DNA of 64,000 bases from Lichenicola sp964247755 (GCA_964247755.1 CAXTVX010000004.1:96411-160410), one strand, 5' to 3'; shown: positions 34,993 through 43,424, counted from the stretch's first letter. The notes: generated by a model not told the origin, from the letters alone. A program made the numbers and translations.

Positions 34993-36453
34993 TCAGCTCC
35001 GCTTGTACACGTCCTCGATGCGGACGATGTCGTCCTCGCCCAGGTAGGCGCCGGACTGCACCTCGATCAGGGTCAGCGGGATGCGGCCCGGGTTCTCCAG
35101 CCGGTGGGTGCAGCCGAGCGGCAGGTAGATGCTCTCGTTCTCGCGCACCATCACCTGCTCGGCGTCGCGGGTGACCAGCGCCACCCCGGCCACCACCACC
35201 CAATGCTCGGCGCGGTGGTGGTGGCGCTGCAGCGACAGCTTCTGGCCCTGCATCACCACGATCCGCTTGACCTGGAACCGGTCGCCGTGGATCAGGCTCT
35301 CGTAGAAGCCCCAGGGGCGGTAGCAGCGGTTGTGCGCCACCGCCTCGTGCCGTCCGGCGCTGCGCAGGCGCTCCACCACCTTCTTGACGTCCTGCGCCCG
35401 GTCGCGATGGGTGACCAGCACCGCGTCCTCGGTCACCACCACCACCGCGTCGGCCAGGCCCGTCACCGCGGTGACGATGCCGTCGGAGCGCACGTAGCAG
35501 TTGGAGGTGTGCTCCAGGAACACGTCGCCGATCGACACGTTGCCGGCGCCGTCCTTGGGGCTGATGTCCCACAGCGCGTCCCAGGAGCCGACATCGGACC
35601 AGCCGAGCTCGGCCGGCACCACGGCGGCGCGATGGGTGTGCTCGGCCACCGCGTAGTCGATGCTGATGTCGGGCGCCGACGCGAACGCTTGCGGGTCGAG
35701 GCGGATGAAGTCGAGATCGGTGTCGCGCCCCTCGACGGCGCGACGCACCGCCGACAGCACCTCCGGCGCGTGGAGCTGCATCTCCTCCAGGAGCGTCTCG
35801 GCGGTGAACACGAACATGCCGGAGTTCCACAGGTAGCGCCCGGAGGCCACCAGCTCGGCGGCGCGGGTCGCGTCCGGCTTCTCGACGAAGGCAGCGAGCG
35901 CGTGGGCCCCGGGCAGCCCTTCCAGCTCCTGGCCGACCTCGATGTAGCCGTAGCCGGTCTCCGGCCGGGTCGGCTTCATGCCGAAGGTGACGAGCCGTCC
36001 GCCGCGGGCGGCCTCCACCGCGGTGGCGACCGCGGCCGCGAGCCGGGCCGGCTGGGCGATGGCGGAGTCGGCTGCCATCATCCACAGCACCGCGTTCGGC
36101 GTCTCCTCGGCGACCAGCAGGGCGGCGGCGGCAAGTGCCGGGGCAGAGTTGCGGCCGACCGGCTCCAGCACGATCCGGGCACCGTGGATGCCGGCCTCGC
36201 GCAGCTGCTCGGCGATCAGGAACCGGTGTTCCTGGTTGCACACGATCACCGGCGGCGCGAAGCCGGCGCCGGTGCCGCGCAGCGCGGTCTCCTGCAGCAT
36301 CGTCCTGTCGGAGATCAGCGGCCAGAGCTGCTTGGGGAAGCTCGCCCGCGACACCGGCCACAGGCGGCTGCCCGAGCCCCCGGACAGGATCACCGGCACC
36401 ACCAGGACGGTCTCGACCGCAGACCGGACCGGCGCGGCTTGGGTGTCGGGCAT
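34993..36453 (-). CDS. manC: Mannose-1-phosphate guanylyltransferase / mannose-6-phosphate isomerase
   Basis: A 486-residue bifunctional type II enzyme making GDP-mannose. The nucleotidyltransferase signature ILSGGSGSRLWPVSRASFPK is at 22-41, with EPVGRNSAPALAAAAL near 115 and the EKPD motif near 190. The C-terminal cupin isomerase domain (about 360-486) has LSLQRHHHRAEHWVVVAGVA and ENESIYLPLGCTHRLENPG. GDP-mannose feeds exopolysaccharide and lipid-linked mannose synthesis, so it may serve both the glycan locus and the mannosyltransferase-like genes. It is monocistronic or co-transcribed with the TPP enzyme 118 bp downstream. Confidence 0.92.
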   Translation of the reverse strand: MPDTQAAPVRSAVETVLVVPVILSGGSGSRLWPVSRASFPKQLWPLISDRTMLQETALRGTGAGFAPPVIVCNQEHRFLIAEQLREAGIHGARIVLEPVGRNSAPALAAAALLVAEETPNAVLWMMAADSAIAQPARLAAAVATAVEAARGGRLVTFGMKPTRPETGYGYIEVGQELEGLPGAHALAAFVEKPDATRAAELVASGRYLWNSGMFVFTAETLLEEMQLHAPEVLSAVRRAVEGRDTDLDFIRLDPQAFASAPDISIDYAVAEHTHRAAVVPAELGWSDVGSWDALWDISPKDGAGNVSIGDVFLEHTSNCYVRSDGIVTAVTGLADAVVVVTEDAVLVTHRDRAQDVKKVVERLRSAGRHEAVAHNRCYRPWGFYESLIHGDRFQVKRIVVMQGQKLSLQRHHHRAEHWVVVAGVALVTRDAEQVMVRENESIYLPLGCTHRLENPGRIPLTLIEVQSGAYLGEDDIVRIEDVYKRS

Positions 36454-36522
36454 TGGACTACTCCGGATGGATGCGGGGAAGAACAGGAGGCCGGGATCCG
36501 GCCGACGGCCGGGCGGCTCCGA

Positions 36523-36795
36523 TCAGATCGGCCGGTGGGCGCGGTCGATCAGCCGGCGCAGCAGGCCGGGCTTGGCTAGCTCGGCCTTGCGCCGCACCTG
36601 CTCCGTCGCGCGCTCGGCCTCGCGATCCGCTTCCGCGCGCCGCTCCTTCTGCGCCAGCCACTTGTCCAGGGCCATGCCTGCCTTTTCCGCCCGACGCGCC
36701 TCGTAGGCCTGCTTGCCGGCAGAACCCTGCCTCGCCGCCCTCTGCACCGCGGCTGGCGCCGGCGCTGCCGCCGGAGCCTTCTTCCTGTCGAACAT
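36523..36795 (-). CDS. Small charged protein, unknown function
   Basis: A 90-residue, highly charged, probably all-helical protein. The first 25 residues are Ala/Pro/Lys-rich and the rest is dense in Arg, Glu and Lys (WLAQKERRAEADREAERATE), which could form a coiled coil. No cysteines, signal peptide or membrane segment. It lies just upstream of manC on the same strand. The amino-acid composition is regular for a real soluble protein, but high-GC sequence can mimic this, so confidence is moderate. Confidence 0.5.
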   Translation of the reverse strand: MFDRKKAPAAAPAPAAVQRAARQGSAGKQAYEARRAEKAGMALDKWLAQKERRAEADREAERATEQVRRKAELAKPGLLRRLIDRAHRPI

Positions 36796-36877
36796 CGGTC
36801 CACCCTGTCCCGCACGCTATGCGTGTCGTTTTCCTCCCTGGACCGCTCCCGGGCAAGTGCTTCGGCGGGACGGGACG

Positions 36878-37126
36878 TCAGCCCCGGGCGAGGCCGCCAT
36901 CGTGCCAGGCGCAGCGGTCGCCGCTGCGGGAAAAGAACACCGCCTGTCGCGTGGGGGCGAACAACCGGGTGCGGTCCACGGCGAGCCCGGTCTCGCCCGC
37001 GGCGGAGGCGGCGCGGGCCGGCTGGCGCAGCGGCATGCAATGCACCACGCCGTCGCCTGGTCCAACGCCCGTCGCCAGCACGGCGGCAAGCAGCAGGAAC
37101 GGCGCCGCGAACGATCGAGAATCCAT
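36878..37126 (-). CDS. Small putative exported protein
   Basis: An 82-residue protein starting at the ATG at 37126, with a basic start and a hydrophobic stretch (SFAAPFLLLAAVLATGVGPG) suitable as a signal peptide. The mature part has two cysteines (VHCMPL and DRCAWHD). The sequence upstream (37154-37200) is unusually AT-rich and is a reasonable promoter region. No family recognised; it could also be a chance ORF. Confidence 0.45.
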   Translation of the reverse strand: MDSRSFAAPFLLLAAVLATGVGPGDGVVHCMPLRQPARAASAAGETGLAVDRTRLFAPTRQAVFFSRSGDRCAWHDGGLARG

Positions 37127-37224
37127 GCCCGGGCCATCCTGCTTGCGAGGCACCCGGTTAACCTTCGATTAAGAACAAAGCAAGAACATAACTCGTGGTG
37201 GCGAGTCCGCGGCCGGCAGCCTGG

Positions 37225-37521
37225 TCAGCGTGGGCGTGCCGCCCGTTGGTTCACCCGCTCGCGCAGCTCCTTGCCGGCCTTGAAGAACGGCACGACCTTC
37301 TCGTCCACCGCGACCGGTTCGCCGGTGCGCGGGTTGCGTCCGGTGCGGGCGTCGCGTTGCTTGATGGTGAAGGCGCCGAAGCCGCGCAACTCGACCCGCT
37401 CGCCGCGGGCGAGTGCTGCCGTCACCTCGTCGAAGATGGTGGACACGATCAGCTCGACATCGCGGCTGGTCAGATGCGGGTTGGCGCCCGCGAGCTCGGC
37501 GATCAGTTCCGACCTGGTCAT
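37225..37521 (-). CDS. ihfB: Integration host factor subunit beta
   Basis: A 98-residue HU/IHF-family protein. RSELIAELAGANPHLTSRDV forms the N-terminal helices, and the DNA-intercalating arm is RGFGAFTIKQRDARTGRNPR followed by TGEPV (about 46-70), with the conserved proline at its tip. MTRSELI and the DVELIVSTIFDEVTAALARG segment favour the beta subunit. It bends DNA as a heterodimer with IhfA, which is not in the window. It follows sppA by 24 bp on the minus strand, an arrangement common in alphaproteobacteria. Confidence 0.92.
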   Translation of the reverse strand: MTRSELIAELAGANPHLTSRDVELIVSTIFDEVTAALARGERVELRGFGAFTIKQRDARTGRNPRTGEPVAVDEKVVPFFKAGKELRERVNQRAARPR

Positions 37522-37545
37522 GCCGCTTCTCCGGATCCGAACACC

Positions 37546-38517
37546 TCAAGGCTGCCAGAGAGATACCGCACCGTCAAGCGCAAGCCCTTGCATCATAACG
37601 GTTTTCGACGCCAATTCGCCCGTCAGCGTATCGAGCGCGCCGGCCATGGCGGCCATGCCCAGCTGGTGCACGAGGCCGAGCGGATGCAGCCCGGGCCAGC
37701 GTCCGGACGGAGGACGGCGCAGCGGTTCGACCGGCAGGTCGGCGGCGATGTGCTTCGTCCGCGCCAGCCAGTCGCGGGCGTCCCGCTCGGTGCCGATCTG
37801 GTCGATCAGGCCGAGGCCGACCGCCTGGTGCCCGGTATAGGGGCGCCCGTCGGCCAGCGCCCGCACACGGGCCGGGTCCATGTGCCGTCCGGTGGCGACG
37901 ATGTCGACGAACTGCCCGTACAGGTCGGCGACCACGCCCTGCAGCATCTCCCGCCCTTCCGGGCTCAGCGGCTTGACCACGCTGGGCTGGCCCTTCAACG
38001 GCCCGGACACCAGCTCGTCCACGCCGATGCCAAGCTTGCTCAGCAGGCCGGACAGGTCGGGGCTTTCCAGGATCACGCCGATGGAGCCGGTCAGGGTGGC
38101 GTTGGAGGCGAAGATCCGGGCCGCCGGCACCGCGATCATGTAGCCGGCCGAGGCTGCCACCCCGCCCATGGTCACCACCACCGGCTTGCGGGCCGCGAAC
38201 CGGGCGATCGCGTCGTGCAGCGACTCGCCGCCGGACACCGAGCCGCCCGGGCTGTCGATCGCCAGGATCATGCCGCGGACGCTGGCGTCCTTCGCCGCCG
38301 CGTCGATCAGGTCGAGCCGCTCGCGGTCCTCGGTGATGATGCCCTCGACCCGCAACCGGGCCAGATGCGGGCCGGACAGGAACCCGGCCTGGTGCCGGCG
38401 CAGGCCCGCGGCCGCCCCCAGCGCCAGCACGAAGCCGAGCACGGCCAGCGCCCGCCAAAGCGTCAGGCGCCGCTTCAAGCGCAGCCGGTCCACGACCAGG
38501 TCGGCTTCCAGGCTCAT
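37546..38517 (-). CDS. sppA: Signal peptide peptidase SppA, short form
   Basis: A 323-residue inner-membrane serine protease that degrades cleaved signal peptides. One N-terminal transmembrane helix (LWRALAVLGFVLALGAAAGL, about 20-39) anchors it. The catalytic serine is in MGGVAASAGYMIAVPAARIF near 145, and the lysine partner in VSGPLKGQPSVVK near 195. ILAIDSPGGSVSGGESLHDA near 103-122 is the other conserved block. Length matches the short bacterial SppA. Start at the ATG at 38517; the open frame upstream is not protein-like. Operon with ihfB. Confidence 0.9.
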   Translation of the reverse strand: MSLEADLVVDRLRLKRRLTLWRALAVLGFVLALGAAAGLRRHQAGFLSGPHLARLRVEGIITEDRERLDLIDAAAKDASVRGMILAIDSPGGSVSGGESLHDAIARFAARKPVVVTMGGVAASAGYMIAVPAARIFASNATLTGSIGVILESPDLSGLLSKLGIGVDELVSGPLKGQPSVVKPLSPEGREMLQGVVADLYGQFVDIVATGRHMDPARVRALADGRPYTGHQAVGLGLIDQIGTERDARDWLARTKHIAADLPVEPLRRPPSGRWPGLHPLGLVHQLGMAAMAGALDTLTGELASKTVMMQGLALDGAVSLWQP

Positions 38518-38584
38518 CTGCGGCTCCAACCGGTCGAGGATGCCAACGAGGGTATGGCGAAGCCGGAGCCGGGAAAAGCCTCCA

Positions 38585-39229
38585 TCACCGCGGCACAGGG
38601 TCCGGCTGCGACGGCGCCATGCCGAGCACCGCGCGTAGCAGCGCGTCCGCATCGGGGTGCTGCCCCTGCGACAGCACCCGCAGCGTCACGTCGAGCCTGC
38701 CGTCGAGCAGCAGCATCGCGTAGCCGTGCACCATCGACCACGCCCGGACGGCGTCCGCGACCTGGGCCAGGGTCGGCTGTTCCCGCCCGGCGACGAAGCC
38801 TCCGGCGGTCTGCGTCAGCAGGGCGCTGGCGTGGGCAAGCGCCTCCGCCAGCGCCGGGCGGGCGGGATCGAGCCGCTCGGACCGGAACATGAGCTGGAAC
38901 AGGGCCGGGTTGGCACGGGCGAAGGCGACATAGGCCTCGCCCATCGCGTCCAGCCTGTCCTGCCCCGTGGCCTCGCCCAGCGCGGCGCCGAAGCGCCGGA
39001 AGCCGAGCGCCGCCAGCTCGCTCAGCAGGCCGCCCAGGTCGCCGAAATGGTGCGCCGGCGCCATGTGCGAGACACCGGCGCGGCGCGCCACCGCGCGCAG
39101 GGTCAGGCCGGCGATGCCGTCCTGCTCGAGGATCGCCAGCGCCGCCTGCAGCAGCGACGCCGGCAGGTCGCCGTGATGGTACGGGCGGGTGCCGTCCCGC
39201 CGCGGCCGCTTCGTGGTCACGCTCGTCAT
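38585..39229 (-). CDS. TetR/AcrR family regulator (WHG C-terminal domain)
   Basis: A 214-residue TetR-type repressor. The N-terminal helix-turn-helix is at about 22-62 (LPASLLQAALAILEQDGIAG, LTLRAVARRAGVSHMAPAHH). The C-terminal domain has the WHG-type motif AWSMVHGYAMLLLDGRL near 172-188. It is divergent from the carotenoid oxygenase operon, and the 98 bp between them contain dyad symmetries at 39240-39301, so it probably represses that operon and itself. The ligand is unknown; an apocarotenoid or aromatic aldehyde is a reasonable guess from the target genes. Confidence 0.87.
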   Translation of the reverse strand: MTSVTTKRPRRDGTRPYHHGDLPASLLQAALAILEQDGIAGLTLRAVARRAGVSHMAPAHHFGDLGGLLSELAALGFRRFGAALGEATGQDRLDAMGEAYVAFARANPALFQLMFRSERLDPARPALAEALAHASALLTQTAGGFVAGREQPTLAQVADAVRAWSMVHGYAMLLLDGRLDVTLRVLSQGQHPDADALLRAVLGMAPSQPDPVPR

Positions 39230-39239
39230 GCTCCGGATG

Positions 39240-39301
39240 TGCCACCGACGGCTTCATCTTTCCAGTGTAAGTTTTTCCTGGACGGTGGCAGGCGCATGCG
39301 C
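39240..39301. promoter_or_regulatory. Dyad symmetries between tetR and carotenoid oxygenase gene
   Basis: TGCCACCG (39240-39247) and CGGTGGCA (39283-39290) form a perfect long-range inverted repeat, and GCGCATGCGC at 39292-39301 is a perfect 10-bp palindrome. A TATACGAT string just before the ATG at 39328 could be a -10 box for the plus-strand operon. The location fits an operator for the divergent TetR regulator; which dyad is bound is not known. Confidence 0.4.
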
Positions 39302-39327
39302 TAACGCTCTATCTATACGATGTAAGG

Positions 39328-40665
39328 ATGGAGCGGAGGATGGCACACCAGAACAGGCGGCCGGTCGGGCAGGAGCAGCGGCTCGAACGGCTTCCGGTCA
39401 CCGGGACGATCCCGTCGGGGCTGCGCGGCACCCTGTTCCGCAACGGCCCCAACCCGCGCCACCCGGCACCAGACCGGCACTGGTTCGTCGGCGACGGCAT
39501 GGTGCACGCCTTCATCCTGTCGGAGGACGGCGTCGCCTACCGCAACCGCTGGGTGCGCACCGCGCACTGGCACCGGGAGGATCGGGGCGACCGCGAGGCC
39601 GTGCCGCACGGCGCACCGGACGGCCTGGCCAACACCTCGATCCTGCATCATGCCGGCCGGCTGGCGGCGCTGGAGGAGGCTCATGCCCCGGCGGGCCTCG
39701 ATCCGGCGACGCTGGACACCCTGCCCGGCCCGGTCTGGCCGGTCGGCGAACAGCCGTTCACCGCCCATCCGAAGCGCGATCCCGGCACCGGCGCGCTCTG
39801 GTTCTTCGGCGCCGGATCGGACGGCCCGTTCTCCCCCTCGATCCGGATCGGAGCGCTCGCTCCGGACGGGCGGATGCAGGCGGAGGCGCGGATCGAGGCG
39901 CCATATTACGCCCTGGTGCACGACTTCGCAGTGACGGCTCGCCACGTGGTGCTGCCGCTGTTCCCGCTGGTGGGCGACCGGGAGCGGGCGATGGCGGGCG
40001 GGCCGGCCTTCGCCTGGGAACCAGGGCGCGGCTGCTTCCTGGGCGTGATGCGGCGCGACGATCCGCAGGCGAGCCTGCGCTGGCTGCCGGTGGAAAGCTG
40101 CTTCGCGTTCCACGTGCTCAACGCCTGGGAAGAGGCGGACAGCCTGCTGATCGACCTGATGCAGAGCGACGTGCCGGCGCTGTTCACCGACCCGTCCGGC
40201 GCGGCGCTGTCCGGGGACGCTGCCAGCCTGTGGCGCTGGCGGGTCGACCTGTCCCGCCCCGGGGCGCCGGTGCGGCGGTGGCGGCTGTCCGGGCTCGCCG
40301 CGGAGTTCCCGCAGCTCGACTCCCGGGTCGCCGGCAGCCGGCACCGGCACGGCTTCTTCGCAGCAGACACGCGCGGGGACGGTCGCGATGCGGTCTGCCA
40401 CCGCGACGAGGCCATGGGATCGGAAACGCTGTTCCGGGGCGAACCCGGCGACGGGCTGTCGGAGCCGGTGTTCGTGCCGCGCGACGCGTCCGCCGGCGAG
40501 GGCGAGGGCTGGCTGCTGGCGGTGCGGTATCGCGCGGCGGATGCCTGCAGCGACCTCCTGGTGCTGGATGCGGAGCATGTCGCGGACGGGCCGGTGGCCA
40601 TCGCCTCGCTGCCCTGCCGGGTGCCGGACGGGTTCCACGGCGCCTTCGTGGGAGCCGGCGCGTGA
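39328..40665 (+). CDS. Carotenoid cleavage oxygenase (RPE65/CCD family)
   Basis: A 445-residue carotenoid oxygenase, a seven-bladed beta-propeller non-haem iron enzyme cleaving a carbon-carbon double bond of carotenoids, apocarotenoids or stilbenes. The N-terminal motif FRNGPNPRHPAPDRHWFVGD then GMVHAF (about 38-63) is typical of carotenoid rather than lignostilbene enzymes. The four iron-binding histidines are expected in QPFTAHPK, LVHDFAV, FAFHVLNAW and the final DGFHGAF. Start at the ATG at 39328. Its stop overlaps the VC0807-like gene (GTGA). Products would be aldehydes, and an aldehyde dehydrogenase is two genes downstream. Confidence 0.87.
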   Translation: MERRMAHQNRRPVGQEQRLERLPVTGTIPSGLRGTLFRNGPNPRHPAPDRHWFVGDGMVHAFILSEDGVAYRNRWVRTAHWHREDRGDREAVPHGAPDGLANTSILHHAGRLAALEEAHAPAGLDPATLDTLPGPVWPVGEQPFTAHPKRDPGTGALWFFGAGSDGPFSPSIRIGALAPDGRMQAEARIEAPYYALVHDFAVTARHVVLPLFPLVGDRERAMAGGPAFAWEPGRGCFLGVMRRDDPQASLRWLPVESCFAFHVLNAWEEADSLLIDLMQSDVPALFTDPSGAALSGDAASLWRWRVDLSRPGAPVRRWRLSGLAAEFPQLDSRVAGSRHRHGFFAADTRGDGRDAVCHRDEAMGSETLFRGEPGDGLSEPVFVPRDASAGEGEGWLLAVRYRAADACSDLLVLDAEHVADGPVAIASLPCRVPDGFHGAFVGAGA

Positions 40666-41315
40666 GCGGCCAGGATCCCAGCGGGGGACGCAGCCGGGGC
40701 CGGGTGATCCTGGGCGAGATCGCGCTGGGGGTCGGGCTGCCGTGGCTGGCCTACGCCGCCTTGCGCCGGATCGGGCTGGACCAGACCGCGGCTCTGCTCT
40801 GGAGCACGCCGGTGCCGATCGCGGTTGCGCTGAACGGGTTCCGCCGCCGCGGCAGCCCGGACAGCGTCGGCCTGCTGGTGATCGCCGCCACGCTGCTCAG
40901 CCTGGTGGTGGCCCTGACCTCGGGATCTACCTTCTTCGTCCTGGTGCGCGCCTCGTTCGTGACTGGCGGGATCGGCGTCCTGTTCCTCCTGTCGCTGGCG
41001 CTGGAACGGCCGGCGCTGTTCTTCCTCGCCCGCGACACCACCACCGGCACCAGGGCCGAGGCGGCGGAGTTCGCGCAGAACTGGCAGTGGCCGATGTTCC
41101 GCCGCGCCATGCGCCGCCTGACGGTGGTCTGGGCCGGCTTCCTGATCGGCGAGGCGCTGGTCCGGGTGGCGATCGCGGCGATCTGGCCGATCCCGGCGCT
41201 GGTGGCGGCGACGCAGCTGGTCTGGGTGGCGGCACCGGTGCTGCTGGTCGGCTGGAGCATACGCGCCGGCCGGCGCTGGTCCGGCCAGCCGGACGAGGCG
41301 GCTGCGGCGCCCTGA
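40662..41315 (+). CDS. VC0807-family integral membrane protein
   Basis: A 217-residue protein with about six hydrophobic segments, resembling the VC0807 family of uncharacterised membrane proteins: LPWLAYAALRRIGLDQTAAL near 27-46, GVLFLLSLALERPALFFLAR near 104-123. The GTG start at 40662 overlaps the stop of the carotenoid oxygenase gene, so translation is coupled. Position between a carotenoid oxygenase and an aldehyde dehydrogenase suggests a role in handling or transporting a hydrophobic substrate, which is inference only. Upstream open frame is a shadow of the oxygenase gene. Confidence 0.72.
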   Translation: MSGQDPSGGRSRGRVILGEIALGVGLPWLAYAALRRIGLDQTAALLWSTPVPIAVALNGFRRRGSPDSVGLLVIAATLLSLVVALTSGSTFFVLVRASFVTGGIGVLFLLSLALERPALFFLARDTTTGTRAEAAEFAQNWQWPMFRRAMRRLTVVWAGFLIGEALVRVAIAAIWPIPALVAATQLVWVAAPVLLVGWSIRAGRRWSGQPDEAAAAP

Positions 41316-41368
41316 CTTGGCGCGGGCGCCGAATCCTGGTCCTGTCGGCGCAACGCCCGGAGCCCGTC

Positions 41369-42853
41369 ATGCCCGATCATGGTCCTGCAGGCCTGCCGGA
41401 CGACCTTTCCGCCGGTCCGGACCACGGCCTGCGCCGCCTGCTCGACCGGCAGCGCATGGCCGTCCTGGGGGCGCCGCCGCCCGATGTGGCGCAGCGTCGG
41501 GCGTCGCTGCGCCGGCTGGACGCGCTGCTGCACCGGGACGGCGACCGGCTGCACGCGGCGGTGTCGGCCGATTTCGGCCATCGCGCCTATCCGGAAACCG
41601 TGCTGGCCGAGCTGGTGCCGCTGCGCGCCGCGATCCGCTTCGCGCTGCGCCACCTCGGCCACTGGATGCGCCCGCGCCGCCGGCGGGTCGGGTTGTCGTT
41701 CCAGCCTGGACAGGCCTGGGTGGTGCACCAGCCGCTCGGCTGCGTCGGCATCGTGTCGCCGTGGAACTACCCGCTGTTCCTGTCGATCGGTCCGCTGATC
41801 GACGCGCTCGCCGCCGGCAACCGGGTGATGCTGAAGCCGTCGGAGCTGACGCCGCGGTTCTCCACCCTGCTGGCCGAGCTGCTGGCCGCGCGCTTCGAGC
41901 CGGAGCAGGTCGCGGTGGTGACCGGCGGCCCGGCGGTGGCGCAGGCGTTCTGCGCGCTGCCGTTCGACCACCTGCTGTTCACCGGCTCGACCGCGATCGG
42001 CCGGGCGGTGATGCGGGCGGCGGCCGAGACCCTCACCCCGGTCACGCTGGAGCTCGGCGGCAAGAGCCCGGTGATCGTCGCACCGGACGCCGATCCGGCG
42101 CGCACCGCACGCAGCCTGATGATCGGCAAGCTGTTCAACGCCGGCCAGACCTGTGTCGCCCCGGACTACGCGCTGGTGCCGCAGCACCGGCTGCCCGAGT
42201 TCGCCGACGCGCTGCTGGCCGAGGCGGCGCGGCTGTACCCGCGGATCACCGACAACCCGGATTACACCCGCATCATCTCGGAGCGTCACCTCGACCGGCT
42301 CCAGCGCCTGGTGGACGAGGCGGCGCAGCGGGGGGCAGCGGTGCTGCGCGACCCGGCGCACCAGGCGGAAGCAGACCAGTCCCGGCGCTCCGGTCGCATG
42401 GTGCCGACCCTGCTGCTGGAGGCGCCGGACGACAGCGAGGCGATGCGCGACGAGATCTTCGGCCCGGTGCTGCCGGTGCTCGGCTACCGCACGCTCGACG
42501 AGGCGATCGGCGTCGTCAACAGGCGGCCGCGCCCGCTGGCGCTGTACTGCTACACCGACGACCGCGACACCGAGCGGCACGTGCTGCGGCACACCCTGTC
42601 CGGAGGTGCGACGGTCAACGGCACGATCCTGCACTGCGCCCAGCCCGACCTGCCGTTCGGCGGCGTGGGCCCGAGCGGCACCGGCGCCTATCACGGCGAA
42701 ACGGGCTTCCTGCGCTTCTCGCACGCGCGCGGGATCTACCGTCCCGGCCGGATCAGCGGCTTCACCACCCTGGCGCCGCCGCACGGCCGCATGACCGCCC
42801 GGCTGCTGCCGCTGATGCTCGGCCGCCGGTCCGGGCGGCCGCCTGACGCATGA
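41369..42853 (+). CDS. Aldehyde dehydrogenase, coniferyl aldehyde dehydrogenase type
   Basis: A 494-residue NAD(P)-dependent aldehyde dehydrogenase. Catalytic Cys262 is in FNAGQTCVAPDY and the general base glutamate, near 228, in TLELGGKSP. The cofactor region GSTAIGRAVM near 207 and the SPWNYPL motif near 130 are intact. The layout, lacking an N-terminal extension and ending with a GRRSGRPP-like basic tail, is that of coniferyl aldehyde dehydrogenases. Start at the ATG at 41369, 54 bp after the VC0807-like gene. It would oxidise the aldehyde made by the carotenoid oxygenase, or a long-chain or aromatic aldehyde. Confidence 0.87.
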   Translation: MPDHGPAGLPDDLSAGPDHGLRRLLDRQRMAVLGAPPPDVAQRRASLRRLDALLHRDGDRLHAAVSADFGHRAYPETVLAELVPLRAAIRFALRHLGHWMRPRRRRVGLSFQPGQAWVVHQPLGCVGIVSPWNYPLFLSIGPLIDALAAGNRVMLKPSELTPRFSTLLAELLAARFEPEQVAVVTGGPAVAQAFCALPFDHLLFTGSTAIGRAVMRAAAETLTPVTLELGGKSPVIVAPDADPARTARSLMIGKLFNAGQTCVAPDYALVPQHRLPEFADALLAEAARLYPRITDNPDYTRIISERHLDRLQRLVDEAAQRGAAVLRDPAHQAEADQSRRSGRMVPTLLLEAPDDSEAMRDEIFGPVLPVLGYRTLDEAIGVVNRRPRPLALYCYTDDRDTERHVLRHTLSGGATVNGTILHCAQPDLPFGGVGPSGTGAYHGETGFLRFSHARGIYRPGRISGFTTLAPPHGRMTARLLPLMLGRRSGRPPDA

Positions 42854-42868
42854 TCGTCCGGTCATGCC

Positions 42869-42892
42869 CTGCTCCGTTCCGGAACGGAGCAG
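42869..42892. terminator. Perfect 24-bp palindrome between convergent genes
   Basis: CTGCTCCGTTCC and GGAACGGAGCAG are perfect complements with no spacer. It lies 16 bp after the aldehyde dehydrogenase stop and before the convergent mucR stop, the position of a bidirectional terminator. There is no T tract. Confidence 0.5.
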
Positions 42893-42905
42893 CCTTGTCA
42901 GGCAG

Positions 42906-42927
42906 GTGGACCGTCGAGGCGGTCCAC
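42906..42927. terminator. Second hairpin between aldehyde dehydrogenase and mucR-like gene
   Basis: GTGGACCG and CGGTCCAC form a perfect 8-bp stem with a TCGAGG loop, 17 bp beyond the end of the MucR-like gene on the minus strand. Together with the palindrome at 42869 it probably separates the two convergent transcripts. Confidence 0.45.
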
Positions 42928-42944
42928 ACCGACCCGACGCCGTT

Positions 42945-43424
42945 CTAGGCCTTGTCGGCGCCGGCCTTGCGGCGGCGGCCGGGACGGGCCGGCTCGGGAG
43001 CGGCCTCCTCCTCGACGGGAGGGCGGCCGCCATCCTTGCGCCCGAGGCCGATCTGTCGCGCCAGCGCCGAGCGTCGCTCCGCGTAGTTCGGCGCCACCAT
43101 CGGGTAATCCGGCGGCAGGCCCCAGCGCTCGCGGTAGGCGTCCGGAGTCATGTTGTAGGCGCTCTGCAGATGCCGCTTCAGCATCTTCAGCTTCTTCCCG
43201 TCCTCCAGGCAGACGATGTAGTCGGGGAACACCGAGCGCTTGACCGGGACCGCCGGCTGCAGCTTCTCCGGCTCCGGCGCTGCCTGCCCCACGGTGGCCA
43301 GCGCCTGGTGCACCTGGCGGATCAACGCCGACAGATTCTCCGACGCCACCGTATTGTTGGAGACGTGGGCAGAAACGATCTGCGCCGTGAGGGCCAGTAT
43401 TGCCTGACCGTCTTCTTCCGCCAT
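42945..43424 (-). CDS. MucR/Ros family transcriptional regulator with altered zinc finger
   Basis: A 159-residue MucR/Ros-type regulator. The N-terminal helical region (LALTAQIVSAHVSNNTV, about 10-26) mediates oligomerisation in this family. The DNA-binding finger runs from about 69 to 100: YIVCLEDGKKLKMLKRHL, then NMTPDAYRERWGLP. Cys72 and His85 are present, but the second cysteine position is Asp75 and the two residues normally supplying the last histidine are Ala89-Tyr90. MucR proteins control exopolysaccharide, motility and cell-cycle genes, fitting the surface-glycan genes nearby. Start at the ATG at 43424, which gives the usual length. Confidence 0.85.
   Translation of the reverse strand: MAEEDGQAILALTAQIVSAHVSNNTVASENLSALIRQVHQALATVGQAAPEPEKLQPAVPVKRSVFPDYIVCLEDGKKLKMLKRHLQSAYNMTPDAYRERWGLPPDYPMVAPNYAERRSALARQIGLGRKDGGRPPVEEEAAPEPARPGRRRKAGADKA

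Noticed and set aside
32766..35174. Plus-strand open frame of 802 codons opposite the MFS and TPP genes
   Set aside because: It spans two strongly supported minus-strand genes and has no domain features.
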